Shown here: positions 1-20,710 of the stretch, piece after piece | Layout of the letters: each line of letters starts with the position of its first letter | Numbering within the stretch: the stretch's first letter is position 1 | NCBI RefSeq assembly: GCF_900110925.1 | Contig: NZ_FOFP01000022.1 | Location: 18,401-82,400, forward strand | DNA length: 64,000 nt | Direction of reading: 5' to 3' | Origin: Pseudomonas cuatrocienegasensis | Lineage (GTDB): Bacteria > Pseudomonadota > Gammaproteobacteria > Pseudomonadales > Pseudomonadaceae | Position numbers and translations under genes: made by a program | The notes under the pieces: model-generated | What the model saw: only the letters and a program-made list of their open reading frames with translations | What the model was told of the DNA's origin: nothing | Databases searched by the model: none

Positions 1-2147
1 TTTCTCGGGCGCCTCGACGAGCAGCTGAAAATCCGCGGCTACCGGGTCGAACCTGCAGAAGTGGCCGCGCAATTACGCGGTCTGGCGCAGGTTGAGGATG
101 TGCGGGTACTGAACGTGCCGACGCCGCTGTCGGGCAATCGCCTGGTGGCTTTCCTGGTCGCGCCGCGCACTGCGCTGGCGGACATTCAGTCAGCCTTGCA
201 GGCGCGGCTGCCGGACTATATGCAGCCAGCCCAGTGGCATTGCCTGGATGCCTTGCCCTTGCTGGCTAACGGCAAAGTCGACCGCCAGGCCTTGCTGCGC
301 CAGGCCGAGCAGTTGCCGCAACGCACCGAGGCAAGCGATAACCTGCCGTTGAACGCCGTGGAAAGCGCCTTGCTGGACATCTGGCGCAGCCTGCTCGGCA
401 ACCCCGACCTGGGCCCGGACGATAACTTTTTCGCCCACGGCGGCGATTCGATCCTCGGCTTGCAGATCATCGCCCGTGCGCGTCAGCAACAGATCTCGAT
501 GACGCCCAAGCAACTGTTCGCCGAGCCGAGCGTGCGTGCCCTGGCGCGGGTGGTGGACACGCCGCAACGCAAGCGCGAGCACTGCCTGCTGGCGATTGCC
601 CGGGAAATTCTCGACAAGCCGGATCTGCAGGCGGACGACAACTTCTTCAGCGTCGGTGGCGACTCGATCTTGAGTTTGCAGATCATCGCCCGGGCCAAGC
701 AGCAGGGGCTGCAACTCAAGCCCAAGCAGATCTTCGAATTCCCCACGGTCAACGGTTGGGCCGAGCAGGCCAGCGACCTCGCCAGCGCGGCCGGGCAAGC
801 CCAGGTCGATAGCGCCGAGCCGAGCGCCGCTTTCGCTCTGACGCCGATCCAGGCCTGGTTCTTCGACCAGCAGCAGAACACGCCGCACTACTGGAACCAG
901 TCCCTGCTGCTGGCCGTTCACCAGCCGCTGGAACCGGTGCGCCTGGCCCAGGCGCTGGCGACCTTGCTGCAGCGTCACAGCAGCCTGCGGCTGATCTTCG
1001 AGCCGAGCGGGCAGGGCTGGCAGCAACGCTATCAGCCGCTGTCGGCGGACATGGCCGGCAAGCTGCTGCAGGTGGTCGAACAGCCGCTGGATGACGCGCT
1101 GTTGCAGCAGTGGCAACAAGGCTGGCGACTGGATGAAGCGCCGTTGATCCGCTGGGTGTATTTCACCGGCAGCGGGCATCTGCTGTGCACCGCGCACCAT
1201 CTGCTGGTCGACGCGGTGTCCTGGCAGGTGCTGCTGGAAGAGCTGGAAAGCCTGTACCTCGACCCGCAAGCTTCGTTGCCGGCGGTTTCCACCCGCTTTG
1301 ATCGCTGGAGCGAGGCCTTGCAGCGCCATCGTCTGCAGCCCGAGGTGCTGGCCCAGCGCGAGTACTGGCAGGCGCAGTTGGCCGAGGAGGGCGAGGTCAC
1401 CCGCGACGTCAGCCTGTATGGCGAAAGCCGCACGCTGGAAACCAAGCTGTCCCTTGAGAAAACCGAATTGTTGCTGGGCGACTGCCATGGGGCCTATAGC
1501 ACCCAGGTGCAGGATCTGCTGGTCGCGGCACTGGCTGGCGTGATCGGCCAATGGCTGGGACGCGAGCAGGTCACCCTGGAGATGGAAAGCCACGGTCGCA
1601 GTGGCTGGGAACAGAGCCCGGATCTGTCGCGCTCGGTGGGTTGGCACACCAGTCGCTACCCCTTGGCCGTGCCCGCTGCCGAGGACCCGGAGCAGTCGAT
1701 CATCGCCGCCAAGGAGGCCCTGCGCCGGGTGCCCGAGCAGGGCATCGGTTACGGCCTGCTGCGCCTCGATCCACAGCATGGGCTCGGCGCGGCGTCGCTG
1801 CTCACCTTCAACTACCTGGGCCGGGTCGACCAGTGGCTGGGCGGCTCGCGCCTGTGGCGCCTGGCGCAACCGCTGTGCCCGGCCATGCGTGCCGACGACA
1901 CCCGCCGCACCCATCTGCTCGACGTCACCGCCCTGGTCGACCAGGGCCAGTTGCACATCGAATGGCGCTACGCCCCACAGGTGCATGAGCAGGCCCTGAT
2001 CGGCGCACTGGCGCAGCAGTTCCAGCAGTGCATCGAAGCCCTGCTCGAGCACTGCCTGGCGCCCGAGGCCGGACGCGCCACCGCTGCTGATTTCGCTGAT
2101 TCGGGGCTCTCCGATGATGAGTTTCTCGGCTTGCTGGAGCAACTGCA

Positions 2148-2151
<4 letters not shown>
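1..2151 (+). CDS. Non-ribosomal peptide synthetase, 3' part: (A)-T-T-E
   Basis: The reading frame is open from base 1, so this is the C-terminal 716 residues of a larger NRPS that starts left of the window. It opens inside an adenylation domain (GRLDEQLKIRGYR, A8 motif; LLANGKVDR, A10). Two consecutive carrier domains follow, each with GGDSI; the pantetheine serines are near residues 150 and 222. The rest, about 270-690, is an epimerization domain (HHLLVDAVSW, then SVGWHTSRYP and FNYLGR, typical of E domains). The last module therefore presents a D-residue to the next protein, which begins with a C domain of the type that follows E domains. The pocket residues of the A domain are outside the window, so its substrate is unknown. 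The stop overlaps the next start (ATGA). Confidence 0.95.
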
Positions 2152-11681
<9,530 letters not shown>

Positions 11682-11683
11682 GA

Positions 11684-14600
11684 ATGAATGCGATGACACA
11701 ACAGGCATTTCAGGAAATCGCGCAGCGTCTGGCGGCCCTGCCGGCGGACAAGAAACAGCTGTTTCGCCAGCGCCTGGCCGAGAAGGGCATCGACAGTTGG
11801 CGTTTGCCGATCGTCCCGGCCAGCTTGGCCGCAGGCGAGGACGCGCCCCTGTCGCAAGCGCAACTGCGCTTCCTCTCGGCGGAAGCCCTGAGCAGCCGCG
11901 CGCTGTACAACCTTTGCTCGGTGCTGCGCTTTGATGGCCGCCTGGATCTTGCGCGTTTGCAGCAGGCCATGCAGCAACTGGTCGAGCGTCAGGCGATTCT
12001 GCGTACGCGCTACTTGGCTGATGCTAAGGGCCAGTTGCATGGGCATTGCGAACCCTGGGAAGCGGGCTTGCCGCCGGTCGAACCTCTGCCGCCGACTGCC
12101 GCAGACCCGCAGCAATGGTGCGCCGATGAATATGCCCGCCAGCTTGCCGAACCCTTCGACCTGAGCCGCGACGCGCCCTGGCGCTGGCGTGCGTTTAGCG
12201 ATGCCGAGCGGGGCACGACCTGGCTGTTTTTCACCATTCATCACGTCGCCTACGATGCCTGGTCGGCCCAGCAACTGACCCGCGAACTGGCCGAGGCCTA
12301 CCGCGCCCTGACCCTGGGCGAGCCGGCCCAACAGCCCGAGCTGAGCATTCAGTACGCCGACTACGCCGCCTGGGAACGTGAGTGGCTGGCCAGCGACAAT
12401 TGCCAGCAACAACTCGACTACTGGCGCGGGCAGTTGGCCGACGCGCCGGGCCCGCTGGCGTTACCGCTGGATCGTCCGCGCCCGCCTGCCGCGCAGCGCC
12501 GCCACAGCGGTGCGGTGCTGGTCCGGGAACTGACGCCGGAACTGTCGGCGCAGGTTGATGAGGCCATTCGCGAGCAGGGCGTGACCCTTTATATCTTCGG
12601 TCTGACCGCCTTTGCCTGCCTGCTGGCACGCTACAGCGGCGAGCGCGACCTGTGCCTGGGCACCTCGGTGGCGCAGCGTGATCGGCCCGAGCTGGCCGCC
12701 CTGATCGGGCCGCTGCTCAACACCCTGGTGATTCGCCAGCGTCTGGAGGACGACCCGGCATTCAGCAGCGCCTTGCAGCGCACCCGTGACAGCGTGGCGG
12801 CGGCGTTCGACCAGCAAACCCTGCCGTTTGAAAAAGTCCTCGAAGCCCTCGACCGCCCGCGCAGCAGCCCGCTGTTCCAGGCCATGTTCGTCCAGGTCGA
12901 CTTGCCGGAAAGCCGCACCCTGGCCTTGCCTGGTGTCACCGTCGAGGTGCTTGACCCGCCGCAGCGGCATGCGCGCTTCGACCTCACCCTGCGCATGCTG
13001 CGTGGCAGCGACCAGCGCCTGCGCTGTGAGCTGGAGTACAGCGACGAGCTGTTCGATGAAGCCACCGCTGTACAACTGCTCGACGATTTACAGGCGATCC
13101 TGCAGGACGCCTCGGCTTATCCTCAGCGGCGTCTGTCCGAGCTGCGTCTGGCGTCATCGCTCAGCGAACTGCGCGGCCCGGCGTTGGACGGGAGCGCCTT
13201 GCCGCTGGATCAACAGGTGCTGCAGTGGGCTGCTCGCACGCCGCATGCGCCGGCGTTGTGCACTGGCCAGCAGCCGTTCAGTTACGCCGACCTCGGTCGC
13301 GCCTCTCAGGCCCTGGCCGCACGGTTGGCGGCTCAGGGCATCGGTCCGGGCCAGGTGGTCGGCCTGTGTATGCCGCGCACCGCGGAGCAACTGATGGCCA
13401 CCCTGGCCTGTTGGCAGCGTGGTGCGATCTGCCTGTTTCTCGACCCGGCGCAACCGCCACAACGCCTGACACAGTTGTTGGAAAGTAGCGCGGCGAGTCT
13501 GCTGTTGACCCTGGACGATGGGCCGGCGCTGAGCAGCGACATCGCGCGCCTGGTGCTGGGCGCAGCCGATCTGGCGGCGAGCCCAGCGGCTTTATTCAAT
13601 GAAAGCCTGAGCCGGGCCGAACAGGCGGCCTATCTGATTTTTACCTCGGGATCGACCGGCCAGCCCAAGGGCGTGCTGGTCAGCCACGGCAACCTGGCGC
13701 ACTACGCCGCTGCGGTCGGCCAGCGTTTGCAGGCCAAAGCCGGCAGCCGCTGGGCAACCCTGGCGACCGTAGCCGCGGACCTGGGCCTGACCTGTGTATT
13801 CGCTGCGTTGCAGGCCGGCGATCCGCTGGTACTGCCGGACGCGACCCTGGCTTTCGACCCACCGGGCTGGGCCGATTTTCTCGCCCAGCAGCCGGTGGAT
13901 TGCCTGAAGATCGCACCGTCGCACCTGCGCGGTTTGCTGGCCCTGGCCGATGCCGGGCGGGTCTTGCCCAGGGAACTGCTGATTCTCGGCGGCGAGGGTT
14001 TCGACGCGGCTTTGCTTGAACGCATTCGCGAACTGGCCCCGGAGCTGCGCGTGTTCAACCATTACGGCCCCTCGGAAACCACGGTCGGCGTGGTCTGCGG
14101 CGAGATTGGCGCAGACGCTGCGGTCGAGCAGGGCAGCTACCTGCCCCTCGGCCAGCCCCTGGCCGGCTGTGAGCTGCGAATCGTCGACGCTGACGGCAAC
14201 CCGGTGCCGCTCGGCGTGGCCGGCGAACTGTTGATCGGCGGCCCGCAGGTGGCGCTGGGTTATCTCGGCCAGCCCGAAGCGACTGCCGCCGCTTTTGGCG
14301 TCAGTGCCGAAGGCCAGCGCTTCTACCGCAGCGGCGACCGGGTGCGCCTGGATCGCAGCGGCCGCTTGCTGTTTCTCGGTCGCCAGGACGATCAGCTAAA
14401 GATTCGCGGCTTCCGCATCGAACCAGGCGAGATTGCGGCCTGGCTCAGCGCCCAGCCCCAGGTGCGCGAGGCGGCGGTGCTGGCCAAGGAAATCCAGGGC
14501 CGGCTGCAACTGGTGGCCTATCTCAGTCCGGCTCTGCCGCCTGCCGAGCTGGCCGCCTTGCAGGCCGCGGCTAAGCGTCAGTTACCAGAGCCCATGTTGC

Positions 14601-17600
14601 CTGCTCACTGGCTGAGCCTAGAGGCCCTGCCGCTGGCGGCCAATGGCAAGCTGGATCGCCGCGCCTTGCCCGATCCCGCGTCGAACCAACCGAGCGAGAA
14701 CCTCGGCCAGGCTCCGCTCGGCGCTACCGAGCAGTGCCTGGCGCGGCTGTGGTGCGCGATTCTCGGCTGCGCCTCGGTTGCCCGCGAAGATGACTTCTTC
14801 GCCCTCGGCGGCGACTCGATTCTCAGTCTGCAACTGATCGGTCTGGCCGCCCGTGAAGGGCTCAAGTTACAGCCGCGCGACGTGCTGCAGCATTCAACCT
14901 TGGCGGCCATGGCGCTGAGCGCCGATTGCCGTGTTGAGCCGCACTTGGCGGCTATTCTCGCTGCATTCCGTGAACTGCTGGCGCAGCCCGATCTGGGCCC
15001 GGATGACGATTTCTTCGCCTCCGGCGGTGACTCGATCATCAGCCTGCAACTGATCGCCCGCTTGCGCCAGGCAGAGCTGCGTCTGATGCCCCGGCAATTG
15101 CTGGAGCAGCCGACACCGCGGCAGTTGGCCAAGGTGCTGGCTCCGGTCTCGGCGGCTGTTGCTGCAGCGGTTGTTGCGCCTGCCGGTAATTCGTCGAGTC
15201 GCTTGTCCCATGCCCAGGAACGGCTGTGGTTTATGCAGCAGCTTGATCCCGACGCGACCGCCTATAACGTCACCCAGTTGCTGGCCTTGCGCGGCGAGCT
15301 GGATGTGCAGCGCCTGCAGCTGGCCTGCCAGCACCTGAGCGAGCGTCATGAGGCGCTGCGCTGCCGCTTCTTCGAGGAAAACGGGCAGGTTCGCCAACGC
15401 CTGGTCGCTGCACCCGAGCTGAGCTTCGTGGTGCACGACCTGGGCGCGCTGGCGGCACCCGAGCGGGATGCGGCTATTGCCCGCGTGGCGCAGCGGGTCT
15501 TCGATCTGGCCCAGGGGCCGCTGTTGGCGGTCGACCTGTTCCGCCTGGGCGAGGAGGACTATCGCCTGCTGTTCAACGTGCACCATATCGCCGTGGACGG
15601 CTGGTCCATGGGCCTGCTGGTGCAGGATCTGGCGCGTATCTACGAGGGCCGTCAGGAGCCGGCGGCGAGCGGCCTGTTGGCCGTGATCGAGGCGCAGCGT
15701 CAGCAACTCGAAGGTGCGCCGGGGCAGACGCTGCTGGATTATTGGCAGCAGCGTTTGCAGGGGCTGAGCGACGAGGCCCTGGAACTCTCCGAGCGCCCGC
15801 GCCCGGCGTTGCAGGAATATGCTGGCAGCCGCGCCGAGTTCCCGCTGCCGCGGGCACTGACGGCGGCGCTTGAAGCCCGGGCGAAGCAGCTCGGAGTAAC
15901 GCCCTTTGTGTTGTATTTCGCCGCGCAGCAGTTGCTGCTGTGGCGCCATTCCGGGCGCCGTGACTTCGCCATCGGCCTGCCTGTGGCTGGACGCGAGTCG
16001 ACGGCCAGCCAGGCGCTGGTCGGCCTGTTCGTCAATACCCTGGCCTATCGGGTGCAGGTCGACGAGCGGCAAAATCTGCAGGGCTTTATCGAGGCGCTGA
16101 ACCAGCGTCTGGCCGAGGATCGGGCGCATCAGCAGCTGCCGTTCGAGCAGTTGCTCGAGGTGCTCGATGTCGAGCGCAGCCTCGACCGCACGCCGTTGTT
16201 CCAGACGATGTTCAATTACCAGGTGGATCACCAGGGCTCACGCAGCCTGCAGCTACCGGGCGTCGAAATAGCGCCGCAAGCCCTGCCGGAGGGGGTGGTC
16301 AGCGCCAAGTTCGACCTGACCTTTAACCTGTTCACCCAGGGCCGTGGCGACACGGCCAGTACCAGGCTGATTGTCGAATACGCCACCGTGCTGTTCGCCC
16401 CCGGCAGTGTTCAGCGCCTGGTGGACGACTACCTGGGGTTGCTGAACAGCCTGGCGCAGCTGGATCTGCGCTTGCCGCTGCTAGAGCTGCCGCTGGCGTC
16501 GGTCGAGGGCCTGGCAACTGCTGGCGAAAGCCTGCAGTTGCCCGCCGAAGCGGATTTTGTCACGCGCTTCGACGCCCAGGCCGCGATCCATCCCGAGCGC
16601 AACGCAGTGTTCTGCCGTGGTCGGCGGCTGAGCTATGGGCAATTGCAGGCCCAGGCCAACCGTCTGGCCCATTGGTTACTGGCCCAGGGCGTAGTACCCG
16701 AATCGACGGTGGCCTTCTGCCTGCCGCGCGACGAACGCCTGCTGGTATGCCTGCTGGGTATTCAGAAGGCCGGGGCGCTGTATCTGCCGCTCGATCCGAG
16801 CCATCCGCCGGCACGCCAGGCAGCGATCCTCGAACGGGCACGGCCGCAGCTGTTGCTGTGCGAGCAACTGGATAGCGGCCTGCCAGTTACGCTGCGTTGT
16901 CAGCGCTGGTGCGACCTGGCGTTGCAGGATTACCCCGCGCAGGCACCGGCATTGCCGGTGGATCTGTGGCAGCTGGCCTACACCCTCTACACCTCCGGCT
17001 CCACCGGGCAGCCCAAGGGCGTGCAGATAAGCCGCGGCAACTTCGCCAACTTCCTCCTGGCGATGGAGCGCGCCTTGCCCCTGGACGGCGTGCAGCGCTA
17101 CCTGGCGCTGACCACCGTGACCTTCGATATCAGCGGCCTGGAGCTATGCCTGCCGCTGGTGCGTGGTGGCACCGTGGTGCTGGCCGATGACGAAGAACGC
17201 CAGGACCCCGTGCTGCTGGCGCAACTGATCCGCGATCAGGTGGTGGACCTGATCCAGGCGACGCCGGCGACCTGGGCGATGCTGCTGCAAGGCGACCGTC
17301 AGGTGCTGGCCGGGCGTGTAGCCCTGGCCGGTGGTGAGGCGTTGGCGGCGGAACTGGCCGCCGAGTTGCGCCAGGCCGTGGGTTGCCTGATCAACGTTTA
17401 CGGGCCGACCGAAACCAGCGTCTGGTCGACCCAGACCCCGGTCGCGGAATTGGATTTGCCAGTCGTACCGATTGGCCGTCCGCTGCTCAATACCCGTTGC
17501 CATATTCTCGATGAACACCTCTGCGAAGTACCGCCTGGGCGTGCCGGTGAGCTGTATATCGCAGGCCTTGGCCTGGCGCGTGGTTATGCCGGGCAGCCGG

Positions 17601-20600
17601 GATTGACCGCCGAGCGTTTTATCGCCGACCCGTTCGGTGCCGACGGTGGCCGCTTATACCGAACCGGCGACCTGGCGCGCTGGCAGGCTGATGGCCAGTT
17701 GTATTACCTGGGGCGCACGGACGATCAGATCAAACTGCGCGGTTTCCGTATCGAACTGGGTGAAATCGAGGCTGCACTGCTCAGTCACCCGGACCTCGCC
17801 CAGGCGGTGGTAGCGGTGCAGGGCGAGCAACTGGCGGCATTCTGGGTGGCGCGTGGCAGCACCGCGCCGAGTGCGGCGATGCTGCGCGAACACCTGCAGA
17901 CGCGCCTGCCGGCCTACATGCTGCCGACCCACCTGCAAGCGCTGGAATCCTTGCCGCTTAACAGCAATGGCAAGGTGGACCGCAAGCAATTGCCGCAGCT
18001 GCGTATCGAACCTCAGGTGGCCAGCGCGGCCCAGCGCCCGCTGACCGCCAACGAGGCGTTGCTTGGTGATATCTGGGCGCAGGTGCTGCAGCTCGAACAG
18101 GTGCCGGTCGATGGCCATTTCTTCCAATTGGGTGGGCATTCGCTGATGGCCGCTCAGGTGCGGTCGCGCTTGCGCGAGCAGGGCTTCGAGGTGCCGCTAC
18201 GCTGGCTGTTCGAAACCCCGGTGCTGGCTGAGCTGGCCACGCGCCTGGAAAGCCAGGCCGATACCCTCGATCCCGCAACGCTGCTGATCCCACGGGTCGA
18301 CCAACAGCTCGACCAGCCGCTGTCGCCGGCCCAGCAACGGGTCTGGCTGATGCAGCAACTGGACCTGGCTGACAGCAGCTTCAATATGAGCAGCGCTGTG
18401 CGTCTGCGCGGCGAGCTGGACACGGTCGCTCTGGAGCGGGCATTGCAACGCCTGGTGCGGCGCCACGCGATATTGCGCACCACCTACCATCAGCGCGAGG
18501 GCGAGGCTTGTCAGCGCATCCATCCGCAGTTGACGGTAACGCTGCAATCGCTGGCTTCAAGCGAGACGCAGTGGTCGGCTGCCGCCCGCGAACTGGCCCT
18601 GCAGCCATTCGAGCTGAACAGCGAAGCGCCGCTGCGCGCGGTGCTCTACCGGCTCGGCGAGCATGAGCATGTGCTGCAACTGGTGCTGCACCATATCGCC
18701 TCCGACGGCTGGTCCGGCGCGGTGCTGGTCGGTGAGCTGATTGAGGGTTACGAGGCCTACAGCCAGGGCGTGGAACCGCTGGAGACGGAGTTGGCGATCC
18801 AGTATGTCGATTACGCCGTCTGGCAGGGCTCGGCAGCGATGCGCGCGCGTCAGCGTCAGGGCCTGGACTTCTGGCGGCGCACCCTGGCCGGCGTGCCGAG
18901 CCAGGTGCCGCTGCCGTTCGACTTCCCGCGGGGAGAACGCGATACCGGTGGCGGCGCCGCGCTGGACTTCCAGCTGCCGGCGGCCACTCTGACCCGGCTC
19001 AAAGCCTTGCAGCAGGACAGCGGGATTTCCCTGTTTATGCTGCTGTTGACCGCCTATGCCGCGGTGCTGCAGCGCGAGACCCAGGGCCGCGATCTGGTCA
19101 TCGGCACCGACGTGGCCAACCGTGAACACCCGGCCACCGAAGCCCTGATCGGTTTCTTCGTCAACCTGCTGGCCCTGCGCATCCGCCTGCAACCGGAGCT
19201 GAGCTTCCGCGACCAGGCTGCACTGGTTCGGGATGTCTGCCTGGAGGCGTTCGCCTGGCAGGACACGCCCTTCGAGCAGGTGGTCGAGTGCCTCGACCTG
19301 CCGCGCGTGGCCAACCTGCACCCGCTGTTGCAGACGCTGTTCGTCCTCGACAACACGCCGCGCCAGCAGCGCCGGCTCGGCAACCTGGAGGTCAGCGCGC
19401 TGCTCGGCGAGCAACAGCATTCCAAATTCGATATGGCGCTGTTCGCCAGCGAAGACGGCGCTGCCCTGAGCCTGCGCTGGGTGTACCGCACCAGCCTGTT
19501 CCGCGCGGCCACTGTCGAGCGCCTGCGCGATACCTTCCTGGGCTTGCTCGACGCCGCCCTCGGCGCGCCGGACAGCCCCATCGATGCCTTACCTCTGTCT
19601 GCCAAGGGAGCCGCTGTCATGTCCACATCCACGGACAACCCGCTGCAACGCAAGATGAGCAAACTCGGCAAGCTGCGCCAGAGCGGCCCGGCCAGCGCGC
19701 TGGAGCCGATAGAGACCCGACCGCTGCGCAGCGGTTCGAATTTCCCCCTGCAGGTGTTGCTGCGCGACCGCGAGCTGGCTCCGGCGGTTTGGGCCGAAGC
19801 CAACCGCGACAAGGTTGAAGGCTGGTTGCGCGCCCATGGCGGCATTCTCTTTCGCGGCTTCGACCTGCCGACCCCGGCGGCTTTCGAGCAGTTCTGCCAG
19901 GCCCTGTGCCCGGAGTTGTACGGCCAGTACGGCGACCTGCCGAAGAAGGAGGGCGGCAAGAACATCTACAAGTCCACGCCGTATCCCAAGGACCGCATGA
20001 TCCTGTTTCACAACGAGAGCGCCCATCAGCACCGCTGGCCGCGTCGGCAATGGTTCTATTGCGAGACGCCGGCGGCCAGTGGCGGGGCCACGCCTATCGT
20101 CGACAGCCGCGAGGTGTACCGCGAGCTGCCGGCCTGGCTGCAGGAAAAACTCCGGCGCAAGCAACTGATGTACGTGCGCAATTTCAGCGCCAGCCTGGAT
20201 GTCAGTTGGCAGCATTTCTTCCAGACCGAGGAGCGTGCCGAGGTCGAGCGGATCTGCCGTGAGGGCGGTATCGAGTTCCACTGGCGCGGTGCGGGCGACC
20301 TGCATACCCGTCAGGTCTGCCCAGCGGTGATTCTGCATCCGCTGACCGGAGATGCCAGCTTCTTCAACCAGGTGCAGCTCTATCACCCGGCGTTTCTCGA
20401 CGCGGATATCCGCGAGCAGTTCCTCAAGGGCGGCGACACCTTGCCGAGGCAGGTGTTCTATGGCGACGGTACGGAACTGGAAGAAGCCGCGATCGAGGCG
20501 ATCAATACCGCCTACGAGCGCTGCGCGGTGCGCTTCGACTGGCAACAGGGCGATGTGGTGATGCTCGACAATATGCTTGCGGCCCACGCCCGCGACCCCT

Positions 20601-20710
20601 TCGAGGGCGAGCGGCGGATAGTCGTCGCCATGGGCGAAATCTACCGCCGCGACCAGGTCGCGGCCGCCCCGGCACAAGCCGAGGCAGACGTTATGGAGGT
20701 GACACAGTGA
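11684..20710 (+). CDS. NRPS with fused aspartyl beta-hydroxylase: C-A(Asp)-T-T-C-A-T-C-TauD-like
   Basis: A 3008-residue NRPS. C1 carries HHVAYDAW. The A1 pocket reads D-L-T-K-I-G-H-V-G, an aspartate code. Two tandem GGDSI carrier domains follow (Ser near 1045 and 1117) with no E domain after them. C2 has HHIAVDGW. The A2 pocket reads D-I-L-Q-L-G-V-V-W, close to glycine codes (tentative). The third carrier (GGHSLM) has its Ser near 2153. A C-type domain (about 2205-2620, HHIASDGW) precedes a Fe(II)/2-oxoglutarate dioxygenase domain (about 2650-2990). The iron ligands look intact: HNE at 2776-2778, distal His near 2968 (AAHARDPF), and an Arg in GERRIV to bind 2-oxoglutarate. C-terminally fused domains of this kind make L-threo-beta-hydroxyaspartate in siderophore NRPSs. 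The likely substrate here is carrier-bound Asp of this protein or the next. Confidence 0.93.
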   Translation: MNAMTQQAFQEIAQRLAALPADKKQLFRQRLAEKGIDSWRLPIVPASLAAGEDAPLSQAQLRFLSAEALSSRALYNLCSVLRFDGRLDLARLQQAMQQLVERQAILRTRYLADAKGQLHGHCEPWEAGLPPVEPLPPTAADPQQWCADEYARQLAEPFDLSRDAPWRWRAFSDAERGTTWLFFTIHHVAYDAWSAQQLTRELAEAYRALTLGEPAQQPELSIQYADYAAWEREWLASDNCQQQLDYWRGQLADAPGPLALPLDRPRPPAAQRRHSGAVLVRELTPELSAQVDEAIREQGVTLYIFGLTAFACLLARYSGERDLCLGTSVAQRDRPELAALIGPLLNTLVIRQRLEDDPAFSSALQRTRDSVAAAFDQQTLPFEKVLEALDRPRSSPLFQAMFVQVDLPESRTLALPGVTVEVLDPPQRHARFDLTLRMLRGSDQRLRCELEYSDELFDEATAVQLLDDLQAILQDASAYPQRRLSELRLASSLSELRGPALDGSALPLDQQVLQWAARTPHAPALCTGQQPFSYADLGRASQALAARLAAQGIGPGQVVGLCMPRTAEQLMATLACWQRGAICLFLDPAQPPQRLTQLLESSAASLLLTLDDGPALSSDIARLVLGAADLAASPAALFNESLSRAEQAAYLIFTSGSTGQPKGVLVSHGNLAHYAAAVGQRLQAKAGSRWATLATVAADLGLTCVFAALQAGDPLVLPDATLAFDPPGWADFLAQQPVDCLKIAPSHLRGLLALADAGRVLPRELLILGGEGFDAALLERIRELAPELRVFNHYGPSETTVGVVCGEIGADAAVEQGSYLPLGQPLAGCELRIVDADGNPVPLGVAGELLIGGPQVALGYLGQPEATAAAFGVSAEGQRFYRSGDRVRLDRSGRLLFLGRQDDQLKIRGFRIEPGEIAAWLSAQPQVREAAVLAKEIQGRLQLVAYLSPALPPAELAALQAAAKRQLPEPMLPAHWLSLEALPLAANGKLDRRALPDPASNQPSENLGQAPLGATEQCLARLWCAILGCASVAREDDFFALGGDSILSLQLIGLAAREGLKLQPRDVLQHSTLAAMALSADCRVEPHLAAILAAFRELLAQPDLGPDDDFFASGGDSIISLQLIARLRQAELRLMPRQLLEQPTPRQLAKVLAPVSAAVAAAVVAPAGNSSSRLSHAQERLWFMQQLDPDATAYNVTQLLALRGELDVQRLQLACQHLSERHEALRCRFFEENGQVRQRLVAAPELSFVVHDLGALAAPERDAAIARVAQRVFDLAQGPLLAVDLFRLGEEDYRLLFNVHHIAVDGWSMGLLVQDLARIYEGRQEPAASGLLAVIEAQRQQLEGAPGQTLLDYWQQRLQGLSDEALELSERPRPALQEYAGSRAEFPLPRALTAALEARAKQLGVTPFVLYFAAQQLLLWRHSGRRDFAIGLPVAGRESTASQALVGLFVNTLAYRVQVDERQNLQGFIEALNQRLAEDRAHQQLPFEQLLEVLDVERSLDRTPLFQTMFNYQVDHQGSRSLQLPGVEIAPQALPEGVVSAKFDLTFNLFTQGRGDTASTRLIVEYATVLFAPGSVQRLVDDYLGLLNSLAQLDLRLPLLELPLASVEGLATAGESLQLPAEADFVTRFDAQAAIHPERNAVFCRGRRLSYGQLQAQANRLAHWLLAQGVVPESTVAFCLPRDERLLVCLLGIQKAGALYLPLDPSHPPARQAAILERARPQLLLCEQLDSGLPVTLRCQRWCDLALQDYPAQAPALPVDLWQLAYTLYTSGSTGQPKGVQISRGNFANFLLAMERALPLDGVQRYLALTTVTFDISGLELCLPLVRGGTVVLADDEERQDPVLLAQLIRDQVVDLIQATPATWAMLLQGDRQVLAGRVALAGGEALAAELAAELRQAVGCLINVYGPTETSVWSTQTPVAELDLPVVPIGRPLLNTRCHILDEHLCEVPPGRAGELYIAGLGLARGYAGQPGLTAERFIADPFGADGGRLYRTGDLARWQADGQLYYLGRTDDQIKLRGFRIELGEIEAALLSHPDLAQAVVAVQGEQLAAFWVARGSTAPSAAMLREHLQTRLPAYMLPTHLQALESLPLNSNGKVDRKQLPQLRIEPQVASAAQRPLTANEALLGDIWAQVLQLEQVPVDGHFFQLGGHSLMAAQVRSRLREQGFEVPLRWLFETPVLAELATRLESQADTLDPATLLIPRVDQQLDQPLSPAQQRVWLMQQLDLADSSFNMSSAVRLRGELDTVALERALQRLVRRHAILRTTYHQREGEACQRIHPQLTVTLQSLASSETQWSAAARELALQPFELNSEAPLRAVLYRLGEHEHVLQLVLHHIASDGWSGAVLVGELIEGYEAYSQGVEPLETELAIQYVDYAVWQGSAAMRARQRQGLDFWRRTLAGVPSQVPLPFDFPRGERDTGGGAALDFQLPAATLTRLKALQQDSGISLFMLLLTAYAAVLQRETQGRDLVIGTDVANREHPATEALIGFFVNLLALRIRLQPELSFRDQAALVRDVCLEAFAWQDTPFEQVVECLDLPRVANLHPLLQTLFVLDNTPRQQRRLGNLEVSALLGEQQHSKFDMALFASEDGAALSLRWVYRTSLFRAATVERLRDTFLGLLDAALGAPDSPIDALPLSAKGAAVMSTSTDNPLQRKMSKLGKLRQSGPASALEPIETRPLRSGSNFPLQVLLRDRELAPAVWAEANRDKVEGWLRAHGGILFRGFDLPTPAAFEQFCQALCPELYGQYGDLPKKEGGKNIYKSTPYPKDRMILFHNESAHQHRWPRRQWFYCETPAASGGATPIVDSREVYRELPAWLQEKLRRKQLMYVRNFSASLDVSWQHFFQTEERAEVERICREGGIEFHWRGAGDLHTRQVCPAVILHPLTGDASFFNQVQLYHPAFLDADIREQFLKGGDTLPRQVFYGDGTELEEAAIEAINTAYERCAVRFDWQQGDVVMLDNMLAAHARDPFEGERRIVVAMGEIYRRDQVAAAPAQAEADVMEVTQ

